The notes: generated by a model from the sequence alone, not told the origin. DNA of 64,000 nucleotides from Carnobacterium sp. CP1 (GCF_001483965.1 NZ_CP010796.1:1054001-1118000), one strand, 5' to 3'; shown: positions 43,951 through 52,520, counted from the first letter of the stretch. Program-made: numbers and translations.

Positions 43951-45244
43951 CGTTCTGTTTAATAGCCGCTGGTTTCATATTAAAATGCAGAAGAATACGA
44001 TTTTTATAGTTCACGAAGTTTCGGTAGCCGTAGGCCACACGGTTAAGAACTTTGATCTTATTGTTGATTCCTTCAATTTTTCCGTTTGAATACTTATAGG
44101 TAACGGTATTTTTTATGTGCTTCGTATGTTTTTTCAATGTTTTGAGGCTCGTCTTCATTGGTTTTGAAATAAGTGGATAATCTTTTTCTAAAATCTTTAC
44201 TAGCTCATCATAGTCATTCTCTTCAAGAGCCTTTAGAATCGTTTGATACACCTCATAAGTCTCTTTCAGAACGGTGTTGTAGCCCAACAGTTCGTCGACG
44301 ATCGCTGATTCTAAGCGTAGACCAAATAAAGCATAATAAGTATAGGTTGTATAAGACAGTTCAGATTCTTTCTTTAAGATTTTTTTCCAAAACCGTTTTA
44401 ATCGACGGTACTTTTTCATATCTTCTCCATTTGAGGTATGAAATTGATTCATAACCGTTATCCTTGTACGATTCAGTGAACGATTAATCAGCTGGACAAT
44501 ATGAAAACGATCAATAATGATCTTGGCGTTTGGAAAAAGAATGGGAATAAAATTGACGTAACCAGCGTTCATATCGACTGTAATGGTTTCTACTTTTTTT
44601 CTAGCCTTTAGGCTATACCGTGAAAGGAAATGGTCTTTTATTGTTCGACTGTCTCGAGAAGGCAAGATATCAATGATCGTTCCTTTTTCGGCATCAATGT
44701 ATTCAAAAGCCATTGTGCTATTGGCGTACTTAAACTCGTCAAACGAAAGATGTTTAGGAAGCCAGAAGTAATGCGGTTTGTAATTCTTAGCTTGCTCGTT
44801 AATAACGCGCTGCGTCGTTGCTGAAGAAACTCCCGTTTGACTAGAGATATCTTTTATAGATTGAGCCATAGACGATTTATCTAAAATTTGTGCTTTTACA
44901 TGATTTGAAATAAAACAATTTTCTTTCAATAGAGGCGTTTTCGCAGTAAATGTAGCCTCGCATTCTTTGCACATGAATCGCTGCTTTTTAAGCAGTAAAT
45001 AGGTGGGATGAATACCACTCATGGGTAAAGTAATGCGCGAGGTCTGTGTTCCGTTACAGTAGATGGTATACTGCTCGTTTGGTGTATGGCACTTCATACA
45101 TTCCTGCGGAATGTAAGTCAATCGTCCTTTAATAAATTTACATTTTTTTCCTTTGAATTGACCGTATTCTACGCAATCCTCTTCAAAAACAATGTTTTTG
45201 TCTTGTATATCTAGTACTTTTCGCATATCATTTGATGTAGGCAA
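43925..45244 (-). CDS. ISL3-family transposase
   Basis: A 439-aa transposase with an N-terminal zinc ribbon (Cys49, Cys52, then Cys92 and Cys95), a helix-turn-helix region (about 128-150) and a DDE catalytic domain. Likely catalytic residues are Asp224 (TVDMNAGY), Asp245 (IIDRFHIVQ) and Glu391 (GKIEGINNKIK), all intact. The start is TTG 45244 after AAAGGAG; an ATG at 45226 is a weaker alternative. The start region lies in one arm of a long inverted repeat that would hide it in read-through transcripts. Confidence 0.94.
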   Translation of the reverse strand: MPTSNDMRKVLDIQDKNIVFEEDCVEYGQFKGKKCKFIKGRLTYIPQECMKCHTPNEQYTIYCNGTQTSRITLPMSGIHPTYLLLKKQRFMCKECEATFTAKTPLLKENCFISNHVKAQILDKSSMAQSIKDISSQTGVSSATTQRVINEQAKNYKPHYFWLPKHLSFDEFKYANSTMAFEYIDAEKGTIIDILPSRDSRTIKDHFLSRYSLKARKKVETITVDMNAGYVNFIPILFPNAKIIIDRFHIVQLINRSLNRTRITVMNQFHTSNGEDMKKYRRLKRFWKKILKKESELSYTTYTYYALFGLRLESAIVDELLGYNTVLKETYEVYQTILKALEENDYDELVKILEKDYPLISKPMKTSLKTLKKHTKHIKNTVTYKYSNGKIEGINNKIKVLNRVAYGYRNFVNYKNRILLHFNMKPAAIKQNEKTLFIAA

Positions 45245-45303
45245 GTGAGTTCTCTCCTTTGAATGAGTTGTGGTGACTTTAATTCTACAGGAGAACTCAC
45301 TTG
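45242..45303 (-). promoter_or_regulatory. Hairpin occluding the transposase start
   Basis: CAAGTGAGTTCTC (45242-45254, containing the TTG start and reaching the ribosome binding site) pairs with GAGAACTCACTTG (45291-45303); the complement extends by a GG/CC with one bulged base. RNA coming from outside the IS would contain both arms. Confidence 0.8.
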
Positions 45304-45310
45304 TTTTCTA
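45282..45310 (-). promoter_or_regulatory. Transposase promoter
   Basis: Minus strand TAGAAA, 17 nt, TAGAAT. The distal hairpin arm lies inside this spacer, so RNA made from this promoter would lack it and be translatable. Confidence 0.55.
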
Positions 45311-45369
45311 TTTTCACGAAAAAAGACGTTAGTAAGTTTTCACTCACCAACGTCAAATATTGTACAACC

Positions 45370-45377
45370 TAAATTGT
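45370..45377 (+). repeat. Target site duplication, right copy
   Basis: TAAATTGT, identical to 43836-43843. Confidence 0.92.
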
Positions 45378-45390
45378 ATTTGTTAATTTA

Positions 45391-45428
45391 AAAAGCCAAA
45401 GCGCTGTTCGTCGCTTTGGCTTTTTTTT
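45391..45428 (+). terminator. Original ltaS terminator, now beyond the IS
   Basis: Stem AAGCCAAAGCG/CGCTTTGGCTT, 8-nt loop and eight T on the plus strand. Removing the IS and one target copy would place it about 35 nt after the ltaS stop codon. Confidence 0.88.
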
Positions 45429-45573
45429 GGCTCCTTATCAAATCGTGTTGGTGTCTCTTAGATTGAAATTACCTTCGGAACTTACGTGTTTGCTTGTAGC
45501 CACTATTCCTCCAAAAATTTCAAGATTGTAGCATATAGTCATTTCACTTACCAACACCCAAAATGATAGAACC
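45429..45573 (-). mobile_element. MITE-like element, copy C (145 bp)
   Basis: Inverted relative to copies A and B. Its minus strand begins GGTTCTATCATTTTGGGTG and carries the shared CTACAATCTTGAAATTT, GGAGGAATAG and ACAAGCAAACACGTAA blocks, but lacks the middle part found in A and B. The right end reads GGCTCCTTATCAAATCG then TGTTGGTGTC. It abuts the ltaS terminator. Downstream, 45574-45903 holds no gene I can support, only a degenerate segment similar to 60503-60560. Confidence 0.75.
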
Positions 45574-45903
45574 AGTTTTCGCCATTCGGGGACAAGCTCC
45601 TTTCTTTTTAGCAGTAGTTTATCTCGATTTCCCGTTTTTGAGACAAACTATCTTACTTGCAATTGAATAGAAAAGCGACAGGGACAACATATTATAAATA
45701 GTACATAAGGAAGAAAATAATCCGTTACAGTAGGGTTCAAGAGAAATATAGCCCCTTATCAAGAATGTGAAAGAAAAGCACCTAAGAAAAACCAAATGAA
45801 AATACAGCAACTACTCTAATAGAACCATTTTCCCCAGATTTCTGTGTTTGTCTGTGTGAAGCCACAAAATCGGTGCTTTAAGCTTTAAAGTCTAAATCGG
45901 ATA

Positions 45904-45950
45904 AATACAAAAGCGAGAAAGGATGATCTCCTTTTCTCGCTTTTGTATTT
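45904..45950. terminator. Terminator of the two-component operon
   Basis: A stem of about 20 bp with one bulge (ACAAAAGCGAGAAA.GGA with TCC..TTTCTCGCTTTTGT) with T-rich flanks on both strands, downstream of the histidine kinase gene. Confidence 0.82.
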
Positions 45951-46018
45951 TTCTTAACGACTATTTGAACGTATAAGAAGTCATTTTTCAGCAGCCAACA
46001 AAATTGTTGTATCCTTTT

Positions 46019-47455
46019 TTAATCTTTTGTCTGCTTTTCTGACTGACTTGATTCTGATGGAAAAACTAACGTAAACAAGGTACCTTTTCCTGGTGTACTT
46101 TCAACGCTGATCTTAGCGCCATGCAAGTTCATCAATTGCTGAACAATCGCTAACCCTAAACCAGATTCTCCATACTTAGTATTTTTTCTAGAAACATCGG
46201 CTTTATAATAACGTTCCCAAATATTTTTCACTTCTTCAGCATCCATTCCGATTCCCGAATCTTCAATGGTGACAATGCTCGCATTGTCTTCTACCCACCC
46301 TGTGAGCTTGATTTCACCATCTTGAGTAAATTGAATCGCATTTTGGATAAGGTTGACCATAATTTGAATAAATCGGTCATAATCTGCATAAATCATCATT
46401 TCTGACGGGCAATCTAAAACAAGCGTATTTTTAGCCGTTTTTGCTTTAGTAGATAGCTGTTCGATAATAATTTCAAGAGCTTCTTGAACATTAAAATTTT
46501 GTTTGTACAACATGATTTGATTGGTTCGGATTTTTTCATAATCCAAATTTTCATTCACTAATCGAATCAAACGGCGTGTTTCATTGCGCATGAGTTCGAT
46601 ACTGCGTTGTTTTTGGTTCTCTGGTATCATATCGTGTTCTAGTCCTTCTAATAACCCATTGATGGTTGTCAACGGTGTCCGCATTTCATGAGCAGCATCT
46701 GCCATAAATTGTCTTCGCCGGTTTTCTTGACGTTCGATTTCTTCGTGAGAATCTTTTAATGAACCGACCATACTGTTAAAATCACTGGCTAAATCGTCAA
46801 ATTCATCGCGCCCGTAGTTTTCCAAGTGGACATCAAACTTCCCTTGTGCAACAGTATGGGTCGCTTTTCTTAAACGATTGATTCGATTGACTTGGTATTT
46901 TGCAAACAACAAACTCATAACAATCGCTCCTAATGAAGAAAATAAAAAGGCGCTAAATAAGTTATCCCGCAACTCTGTGAGATTAGCTTCAATGCCGCTG
47001 ATCGGCGAGCTGACGGCTACAAAACCAGAAAATACCCCGCTGGCTTTTACATAAAACGGCAGGTACACTAAAGCAATTTCTCGGTTATTGCCATAAAAGT
47101 CTTTTTGCCGAACGGTCAATGAGATCCGCTGCCCTTCTTCTAATTTTTTCATATCCGCTGCAGAAATACCGCTTGAGTAATTAGACTCCGCTTGGGGGTA
47201 AATCATTTGATCTTCACTGTTAAAGACGCTCAACGTGACTCCTTGATTCTTCAATATGATTTGTCCTGTATCCAATTGGTCTGTTTGAAGATCGCCTTCG
47301 ATCAAGGCTTCCGCATACCCATATAATTGTGTTTCGGTATTGCGGTAAGTCGTATTTTTAGCAAATTGTAAAAAAGAAAAACCAAGAATGATCAGCATGG
47401 TCATAATCACTGTAAAGAATGCCAGCATTTGTTGATAAAAATATTTTAATTTCAT
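46019..47455 (-). CDS. Sensor histidine kinase
   Basis: A 478-aa kinase: helix 1 (about residues 10-32), an extracellular sensing domain (about 33-165), helix 2 (about 166-185), a HAMP domain (about 187-240), HisKA with the phospho-acceptor His256 (AAHEMRTPLTT) and a HATPase_c domain with NLIQNAIQFT, DSGIGMD and GESGLGLAIV. The signal is unknown. Its start is 2 nt after the end of the response regulator gene, so they form one operon. Confidence 0.93.
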   Translation of the reverse strand: MKLKYFYQQMLAFFTVIMTMLIILGFSFLQFAKNTTYRNTETQLYGYAEALIEGDLQTDQLDTGQIILKNQGVTLSVFNSEDQMIYPQAESNYSSGISAADMKKLEEGQRISLTVRQKDFYGNNREIALVYLPFYVKASGVFSGFVAVSSPISGIEANLTELRDNLFSAFLFSSLGAIVMSLLFAKYQVNRINRLRKATHTVAQGKFDVHLENYGRDEFDDLASDFNSMVGSLKDSHEEIERQENRRRQFMADAAHEMRTPLTTINGLLEGLEHDMIPENQKQRSIELMRNETRRLIRLVNENLDYEKIRTNQIMLYKQNFNVQEALEIIIEQLSTKAKTAKNTLVLDCPSEMMIYADYDRFIQIMVNLIQNAIQFTQDGEIKLTGWVEDNASIVTIEDSGIGMDAEEVKNIWERYYKADVSRKNTKYGESGLGLAIVQQLMNLHGAKISVESTPGKGTLFTLVFPSESSQSEKQTKD

Positions 47456-47457
47456 TT

Positions 47458-48171
47458 TTATTCGACTCCAGTGTCGTCAAATTTATAGCCTATGCCCCAT
47501 ACTGTCTGGATAACTTGCGGACCAGTCTTATCGATTTTTTGACGCAGCTTTTTGATGTGCGCATCTACTGTCCGTTCATCGCCAAAATATTCATAGTCCC
47601 AAATCATGCTCAATAATTGTTCTCTTGAAAAGACTTGTTTTGGACTTTTTGCCAATGTATACAATAATTCAAATTCTTTAGGTGTTAAGCCTTCGATCTC
47701 TTTCTCATAAAGGATGGCTTCACGTGTCTTCTTATCGATTTTAAGGTGCTTAGTTTCAATTTCATATGTGCTTTCGACGGAACCGCTGCTGTCGTCATGG
47801 CTTAGCTCTGCACGTCTCGTTATGGCTTTAATGCGGGCGATAAGCGTTAACGGACTGAAAGGTTTCGTGACGTAATCATCAGCTCCCATTTCCAATCCAA
47901 TCACTTGATCGCTTTCAGAATCTTTAGCTGTCAGCATAATGATCGGAACGCGCTTAGAAACTTTGCGCATTTCACGGCAAATTTGCATACCATCCATGCT
48001 CGGTAAGTTCAAATCAAGAATAACTAAATCCCAACTTGCTACATCTGTTAAAAATAAATCCAACCCTTCTTTCCCATCTTGAATAAAAGCAGCTTCCCAT
48101 TGTTCTTTTTGAAAAAACATTTCCATCATTTCGCAAACCGAATGATTGTCTTCAATCATGATTATCTTCAT
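47458..48171 (-). CDS. OmpR-family response regulator
   Basis: A 237-aa regulator with an N-terminal receiver domain (acidic pocket Glu7-Asp8, phospho-acceptor Asp53 in ILDLNLP, Thr81, Lys103) and a C-terminal winged helix (about 140-232; GLTPKEFELLYTLAKSPKQV, DERTVDAHIKKLRQKI). It partners with the kinase encoded downstream. The ribosome binding site is unclear: AGAAGGA lies 16 nt upstream inside a leader hairpin. Confidence 0.93.
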   Translation of the reverse strand: MKIIMIEDNHSVCEMMEMFFQKEQWEAAFIQDGKEGLDLFLTDVASWDLVILDLNLPSMDGMQICREMRKVSKRVPIIMLTAKDSESDQVIGLEMGADDYVTKPFSPLTLIARIKAITRRAELSHDDSSGSVESTYEIETKHLKIDKKTREAILYEKEIEGLTPKEFELLYTLAKSPKQVFSREQLLSMIWDYEYFGDERTVDAHIKKLRQKIDKTGPQVIQTVWGIGYKFDDTGVE

Positions 48172-48177
48172 TTAGTG

Positions 48178-48222
48178 ATAGGCTTTTCCTTCTGTGACTT
48201 TGATCAGAAGAAAAAAACCTAT
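48178..48222 (-). promoter_or_regulatory. Leader hairpin before the response regulator
   Basis: Minus-strand ATAGG.TTTT.CTTCTG pairs with CAGAAG.AAAA.CCTAT 6 nt before the start codon; the only AGAAGGA is inside the stem. The remainder of the gap 48223-48493 is AT-rich with nothing I can name. Confidence 0.5.
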
Positions 48223-48493
48223 GCCTCCCTTCGTATTGTAGAATAGGTGTTTCGCTTTATTAGATAGAACAGCCTTTTTTAATTTGCTAGGATTCAAAAT
48301 CCGTCGCGTGCTGATCCATACCGCAGCACTGAAACCTTTATTTGCTTGTTTTAAAAAAATTGCAAAAGAGCTGACATTTCTGATACTCTTTTTTGTGCTG
48401 ACTCTAGTTTAGTATACTCTTTTTTTTAAGGCAACTGAATGCTAACCTGAATTTTTTGTTTGTTTCACTCATTTTGTATTGTTTCATTAAAAA

Positions 48494-48524
48494 CAGCCCT
48501 CATTTTTTCAAACAATGAGGGCTG
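48494..48524 (-). terminator. Terminator of the short ssb gene
   Basis: Perfect 11-bp stem CAGCCCTCATT/AATGAGGGCTG with a 9-nt loop and five T on the minus strand. Confidence 0.9.
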
Positions 48525-48605
48525 ATCTATTCTTTTTGTTCAAACTTGTTTAGTTGATCATTCGCTACACCTTATTTTCTTGCAGGACGAGCCTCTTCTC
48601 TTCTT

Positions 48606-48956
48606 TTAAACTTCTACTTCCAAAAGAGAAGGATCCTGTATTTTTCTTCCTTGTAAAAAATGGAGTTCATCGATGACCATCTCTACTAAAAAGACCGTTT
48701 CTTCTTCTTTATTTACATAGGATCTCGATTGCATTCTGCCTGATAGACCTACTAGATGCCCTTTCTCGCAATACGTATGCAGCAACTTTGCCACTGGGCC
48801 CCAAGCTACCACCGGAATAAAGTCTGTTTGCTGCCCTTGTTCATTTTTGTATCTGCGTTTAACGGCTAGCGTATTGTTCGTTACTATTTTTCCTTCTCCG
48901 ATTTCTTTCAATTCGACTTCTTTAACTAATCGACCGACTAAAGCCATTTGATTCAT
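48606..48956 (-). CDS. Short single-stranded DNA-binding protein (SsbB/YwpH-like)
   Basis: A 116-aa OB-fold protein: MNQMALVGRLVKEVELKEIG at the start, RYKNEQGQQTDFIPVVAWG and the GHLVGLSGRMQSRSY strand. It lacks the disordered linker and acidic DDDIPF tip of the main SSB, like SsbB of Bacillus, which acts in natural transformation. The ATG at 48956 follows AAAGGAGG; the longer reading runs through the terminator upstream. The housekeeping ssb is presumably elsewhere. Confidence 0.88.
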   Translation of the reverse strand: MNQMALVGRLVKEVELKEIGEGKIVTNNTLAVKRRYKNEQGQQTDFIPVVAWGPVAKLLHTYCEKGHLVGLSGRMQSRSYVNKEEETVFLVEMVIDELHFLQGRKIQDPSLLEVEV

Positions 48957-49028
48957 TTTTTCTCCTCCTTTAATTGTCTTACACTTTAACTGTCTGTCAA
49001 AAAAAGCGTATTCATTTTTAAACACAAA

Positions 49029-49070
49029 AAAATCACCGAAAAAGTTTTGCACACCTTTTCTAGTGATTTT
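49029..49070 (-). terminator. Terminator of the mbl-epuA unit
   Basis: Stem AAAATCACTAGAAAAG with CTTTTTCGGTGATTTT, 10-nt loop, then a T run on the minus strand. Confidence 0.82.
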
Positions 49071-49094
49071 CTATTGGTACTGTCTCTCTATTCT

Positions 49095-49298
49095 TTAATT
49101 GACAATCGTTGGTTTTGTAAAGTAACTGAAAATGTGGCCCCAAGTAGACATTTCAAAAATGGCAAATGGGTTTCCATCTCCAATGATTCCGTAACCCACC
49201 ATTGCTCCAAGAATTAAAGCGATGGCAATCAAAACAATGACAAGCAAAACTTTTAAAATGAACGTTAAGATCTGCGTTGCTATTTTTTCTTTTGTCAT
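49095..49298 (-). CDS. epuA: EpuA-like small membrane protein
   Basis: A 67-aa protein with one long hydrophobic helix (about residues 10-40) and the family tail MVGYGIIGDGNPFAIF then TWGHIFSYF. Databases often call it 'DNA-directed RNA polymerase subunit beta', a naming artefact of the EpuA family, which is actually a small membrane protein. It follows mbl by 32 nt and is likely cotranscribed. The function is unknown. Confidence 0.85.
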   Translation of the reverse strand: MTKEKIATQILTFILKVLLVIVLIAIALILGAMVGYGIIGDGNPFAIFEMSTWGHIFSYFTKPTIVN

Positions 49299-49330
49299 TG
49301 TGTCACCTCATTTTTTTTGGATTTTTTTAA

Positions 49331-50323
49331 TTAAAGGCTGAATTTTTTCTTGGACATGTTTTCTAATAAGATTCCCGTTCCTAAAGCGACAGAATCTAAA
49401 GGTAGTTCTGCTACAAAAACAGGTACTTTTAATTGTTCAGCAAACAGTTGATCCACACCATCTAATAGTGCTCCTCCGCCGGTCAATATAATTCCGCGAT
49501 CAATAATATCAGCAGACAATTCCGGTGGTGTTTGTTCTAAAACGTCTTTCGCTTGTTGAACGATCATCAACATAGATTCAGCTGTTGCTTCTTGAACTTC
49601 ACCAGATTTGATCGTTATCGTTCTTGGCAAACCGCTAACCATATCTCGTCCTCTAACATCCATAGAATCGTCACGGCGATCGGCAAATACTGTTCCGATT
49701 TCCATTTTGATCGATTCAGCTGTTCGTTCCCCGATAAGAAGTTTGTATTTTTTCTTTACGTATTGAGTGATTTCATTGTCCATACGGTCTCCCGCTACTT
49801 TCAATGAACGGCTAGTTACAATTCCACCCATTGACAATACAGCGATATCAGTTGTACCACCGCCTATATCAATGACCATATTTCCGCTTGGTTGAAAAAT
49901 ATCCATTCCAGCTCCGATAGCTGCTACTTTAGGTTCTTCTTCAAGAAAAACATTTTTTCCACCACTTTTTTCAGCAGCTTCAATAATGGCTTTTTGTTCA
50001 ATCGCTGTAATATTTGTCGGACAGCAGATCAAAATATTAGGTTTAGACATAAATCCCTTTACATTCAATTTATTAATAAAGTGAGTCAACATAGCTTCAG
50101 TGATATCAAAGTCAGCGATAACTCCGCCATCTAAAGGACGAATCGCTCGTATATTTCCTGGTGTACGCCCGACCATTAAGTAGGCTTCTTCTCCAACCGC
50201 TAAGACACGATTGGTTTTGGTGTCGATTGCAACTACTGAAGGTTCGTTTAAAACGATTCCTTTTCCTTTTACATGAATCAATACATTAGCTGTTCCTAAA
50301 TCGATTCCTATGTCTTTCGCCAT
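49331..50323 (-). CDS. mbl: MreB-like actin homologue Mbl
   Basis: A 330-aa bacterial actin with the nucleotide-binding motifs DIGIDLGTANVLIHVKGKGI at the N-terminus, MVIDIGGGTTDIAVLSMGG (about 155) and ILTGGGALLDGVDQL (about 287). It organises lateral wall synthesis at the membrane. The sequence is closer to Mbl of Bacillus than to MreB in my reading. It starts after AGGAGGAG. Confidence 0.92.
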   Translation of the reverse strand: MAKDIGIDLGTANVLIHVKGKGIVLNEPSVVAIDTKTNRVLAVGEEAYLMVGRTPGNIRAIRPLDGGVIADFDITEAMLTHFINKLNVKGFMSKPNILICCPTNITAIEQKAIIEAAEKSGGKNVFLEEEPKVAAIGAGMDIFQPSGNMVIDIGGGTTDIAVLSMGGIVTSRSLKVAGDRMDNEITQYVKKKYKLLIGERTAESIKMEIGTVFADRRDDSMDVRGRDMVSGLPRTITIKSGEVQEATAESMLMIVQQAKDVLEQTPPELSADIIDRGIILTGGGALLDGVDQLFAEQLKVPVFVAELPLDSVALGTGILLENMSKKKFSL

Positions 50324-50391
50324 TGCTATGTTCTCCTCCTAAACTCTTGTTCAACTAGGGCTAATTTTAAACATTAGCCATCTAATTCATA

Positions 50392-50400
50392 ATTATAACA
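50392..50400 (-). promoter_or_regulatory. Extended -10 promoter of mbl
   Basis: TGTTATAAT on the minus strand, about 70 nt before the start codon; no good -35 is visible. Confidence 0.5.
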
Positions 50401-50505
50401 TATCTCTTTACAATCTGAAACTGTGATTTCAAAAAATTAAAACCATTGCTTGACTTTTTTGAAAAACGTTTAAAAAACTTATTTAGTATTTTATTCATAG
50501 AAAAA

Positions 50506-50547
50506 AAACTGGAATAAAATCCCATTAAAGTGATTTGATTCCAGTTT
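50506..50547 (-). terminator. Terminator of murA
   Basis: Stem AAACTGGAATCAAATC with GATTTTATTCCAGTTT (one mismatch), 10-nt loop, then eight T on the minus strand. Confidence 0.88.
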
Positions 50548-50574
50548 AGTTTCATTTGAATTCACAAAAGACGT

Positions 50575-51885
50575 TTAATTAAATAAAGCATTCAACTCTT
50601 CAGTTTTCAAACTATGTTCAGTCGTTTCATTTACACGTTCAATATCTGCACCTAAAGCTTGTAATTTTTTGTGGAATTTATAATAGCCACGATCTAAATA
50701 TTCTAAATGAGTGACTCGTGTATAGCCTTCAGCCACCATACCTGCAATGATCAATGCAGCTGCTGCTCTTAAATCGGTAGCGGCTACTTCAGCTCCTTGC
50801 AATTTAGCTGGTCCATAAACAACCAACGTTTGGTTTTCGACAGTAAATTCACCGTTCATACGACGCAACTCTTCCATATGCATGTAGCGGTTTTCAAAAA
50901 CCGTTTCTTTCATAGTACTCATGCCCTCAGCACATACTTGTGCAATCGTCATTTGCGCTTGCATATCTGTTGGAAAGCCTGGATGCGGCATTGTTTTTAC
51001 ATCCGTTGCTTTTAACTGTTCAGGTCCAATGACCCGTAGACCATTAGCCCCTTCAATAAAGCGCACACCCATTTCGCTTAATTTAGAAATCAAAGGCTTA
51101 TTGTGTTCAGAAACAGCGTCTTCAATGAAGACATCGCCTTTCGTAACCGCTGCAGCCACCATGAAAGTTCCTGCTTCGATACGATCTGGAATAATGCTAT
51201 GTTCTGTTCCGTGTAATGTTTCTACACCTTCGATACGAATGCTTTCTGTTCCAGCACCAAAGACTTTTGCTCCCATACGATTCAAGAAGTTAGCTAAGTC
51301 AACGATTTCTGGCTCACGTGCAACATTTTCGATGGTTGTAGTGCCTTCTGCTAATGCAGCAGCCATCATAATATTTTGAGTAGCACCAACACTCGGAAAA
51401 TCTAAATAAATGTGAGCGCCTTTTAACTTATCGGCAAAAGCTTCAATGTAGCCATTTTCAATATGTACTTTGGCTCCCATCGCTTCAAATCCTTTTAAAT
51501 GCAAATCAATCGGGCGTGTTCCAATGGCACAGCCGCCTGGTAGAGCAACTTTTGCATGCCCTAAACGTGCTAACAGCGGGCCCATCACAACTATCGATGC
51601 GCGCATTTTACTAACATATTCAAATGGAGCTTCAAAATTCAATTCTCCTGAAGCATCCAGAGTGATTTCTTTATCGGTTTCATTAAAATTAACAGCTACA
51701 TTTAGATGACGCAATACTTCATTTATCGTAAAAACATCTGACAAAGTGGGTACATTGCTTAACTTGCTTTGGCCTTCACTTGCCAAGATGGATGCTGCTA
51801 AAATGGGTAAAACAGCATTTTTTGCGCCTTCGACCTTTACTGTTCCTTCAAGACGCTTACCGCCACGAACAATCATTTTTTCCAT
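50575..51885 (-). CDS. murA: UDP-N-acetylglucosamine 1-carboxyvinyltransferase
   Basis: MurA (436 aa) transfers enolpyruvate from PEP to UDP-GlcNAc, the first committed step of peptidoglycan synthesis. The catalytic loop [16 protein letters not shown] has Cys119, the residue that fosfomycin alkylates in this family. Lys22-Asn23 (GAKNAVLP) is the usual substrate contact. The start follows GGAGGG. Bacillota often have two copies; the one next to atpC and DUF1146 is generally the major MurA1. Confidence 0.95.
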   Translation of the reverse strand: MEKMIVRGGKRLEGTVKVEGAKNAVLPILAASILASEGQSKLSNVPTLSDVFTINEVLRHLNVAVNFNETDKEITLDASGELNFEAPFEYVSKMRASIVVMGPLLARLGHAKVALPGGCAIGTRPIDLHLKGFEAMGAKVHIENGYIEAFADKLKGAHIYLDFPSVGATQNIMMAAALAEGTTTIENVAREPEIVDLANFLNRMGAKVFGAGTESIRIEGVETLHGTEHSIIPDRIEAGTFMVAAAVTKGDVFIEDAVSEHNKPLISKLSEMGVRFIEGANGLRVIGPEQLKATDVKTMPHPGFPTDMQAQMTIAQVCAEGMSTMKETVFENRYMHMEELRRMNGEFTVENQTLVVYGPAKLQGAEVAATDLRAAAALIIAGMVAEGYTRVTHLEYLDRGYYKFHKKLQALGADIERVNETTEHSLKTEELNALFN

Positions 51886-52030
51886 GATTATATCCCTCCG
51901 AAATTTCTGTTGCCAACTACCATTCCCTGTTGCTCTAACAATTTACAGCAATCTAAAGCATTATAACATAGAAGTAGGCACAGTTTCAATTTTTCAGATT
52001 TTTTTATTGCTTTAACAGTTAATAAAACCA

Positions 52031-52261
52031 TTAAAATAAAAAAATTAAATTACGCGATTGCAAAATAAATTCCAATACAAATGAACTTACGGTATAGCCG
52101 ATAGTAATGGACAAAAACAAATAGAGCACTCGAGCTTGAGCAATATGATTTTTTTTGATCCATTTTTCAATCAACAACCCTTTTAAGCCCCAAAATGCTA
52201 ATAAAATAAAGAAGACATGTGAAAAAAGACTGATGACTGCTTGGGTTCCTATAAAATTCAT
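52031..52261 (-). CDS. DUF1146 family membrane protein (YwzB-like)
   Basis: A 76-aa protein with two helices (about residues 8-27 and 42-68) and the family stretch FFILLAFWGLKGL then RVLYLFLSITIGYTVSSFV. DUF1146 lies between atpC and murA in many Bacillota, as here. The function is unknown. The start follows AGGAGC. Confidence 0.88.
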   Translation of the reverse strand: MNFIGTQAVISLFSHVFFILLAFWGLKGLLIEKWIKKNHIAQARVLYLFLSITIGYTVSSFVLEFILQSRNLIFLF

Positions 52262-52475
52262 TTTGTCTTGCTCCTCTTATGTTTAGTTTAACACATACTT
52301 TTTTGAAATGGTATTTCTAGGATTTGCTAGCTAAAACAAACCAATATTCCTTTTAAATAAAAGAATACCTTCTTCTATAGTAGCGGACTTCCTTTTAAAA
52401 AAACAGTTTTATTCTTTTTATCTCAGCAGGTTTTAAGCCGTTTCTCATAGCTTCCATGAGAAAACAAGAAAAAAA

Positions 52476-52510
52476 GAACCTCACAGCTGCCTTTAAGCAA
52501 CTGGAAGTTC
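52476..52510 (-). terminator. Terminator of the ATP synthase operon
   Basis: Imperfect 15-bp stem (GAACTTCCAGTTGC with GCAGCTGTGAGGTTC) followed by seven T on the minus strand. The rest of the gap to 52261 is AT-rich without further features. Confidence 0.75.
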
Positions 52511-52520
52511 CTTTACTCGT

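Larger units (their letters stand above)
43844..45369 (-). mobile_element. Complete ISL3-family insertion sequence (1526 bp)
   Basis: Terminal inverted repeats run GGTTCTAC..(6 nt)..TGACGTTGGTAAAG on the left and, read inward, GGTTGTAC..(6 nt)..TGACGTTGGTGAGT on the right. The element is bounded by a perfect 8-bp duplication TAAATTGT and carries a single intact transposase gene on the minus strand. The exact duplication and intact ORF suggest a recent, possibly still active, copy. I do not know its ISfinder name. Confidence 0.95.

Noticed and set aside
45619-45810. 63-codon hydrophobic ORF on the minus strand
   Set aside because: Poly-T-rich AT sequence gives chance Phe/Leu codons; no ribosome binding site and no coding context.
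45812-45840. A further MITE end (AGAACC next to CTAAT)
   Set aside because: Only about ten bases match the element end and no internal core follows.
49095-49298. RNA polymerase beta subunit, a frequent database label for this small gene
   Set aside because: The 67-aa membrane protein has no polymerase sequence; the label is an artefact of the EpuA family name.
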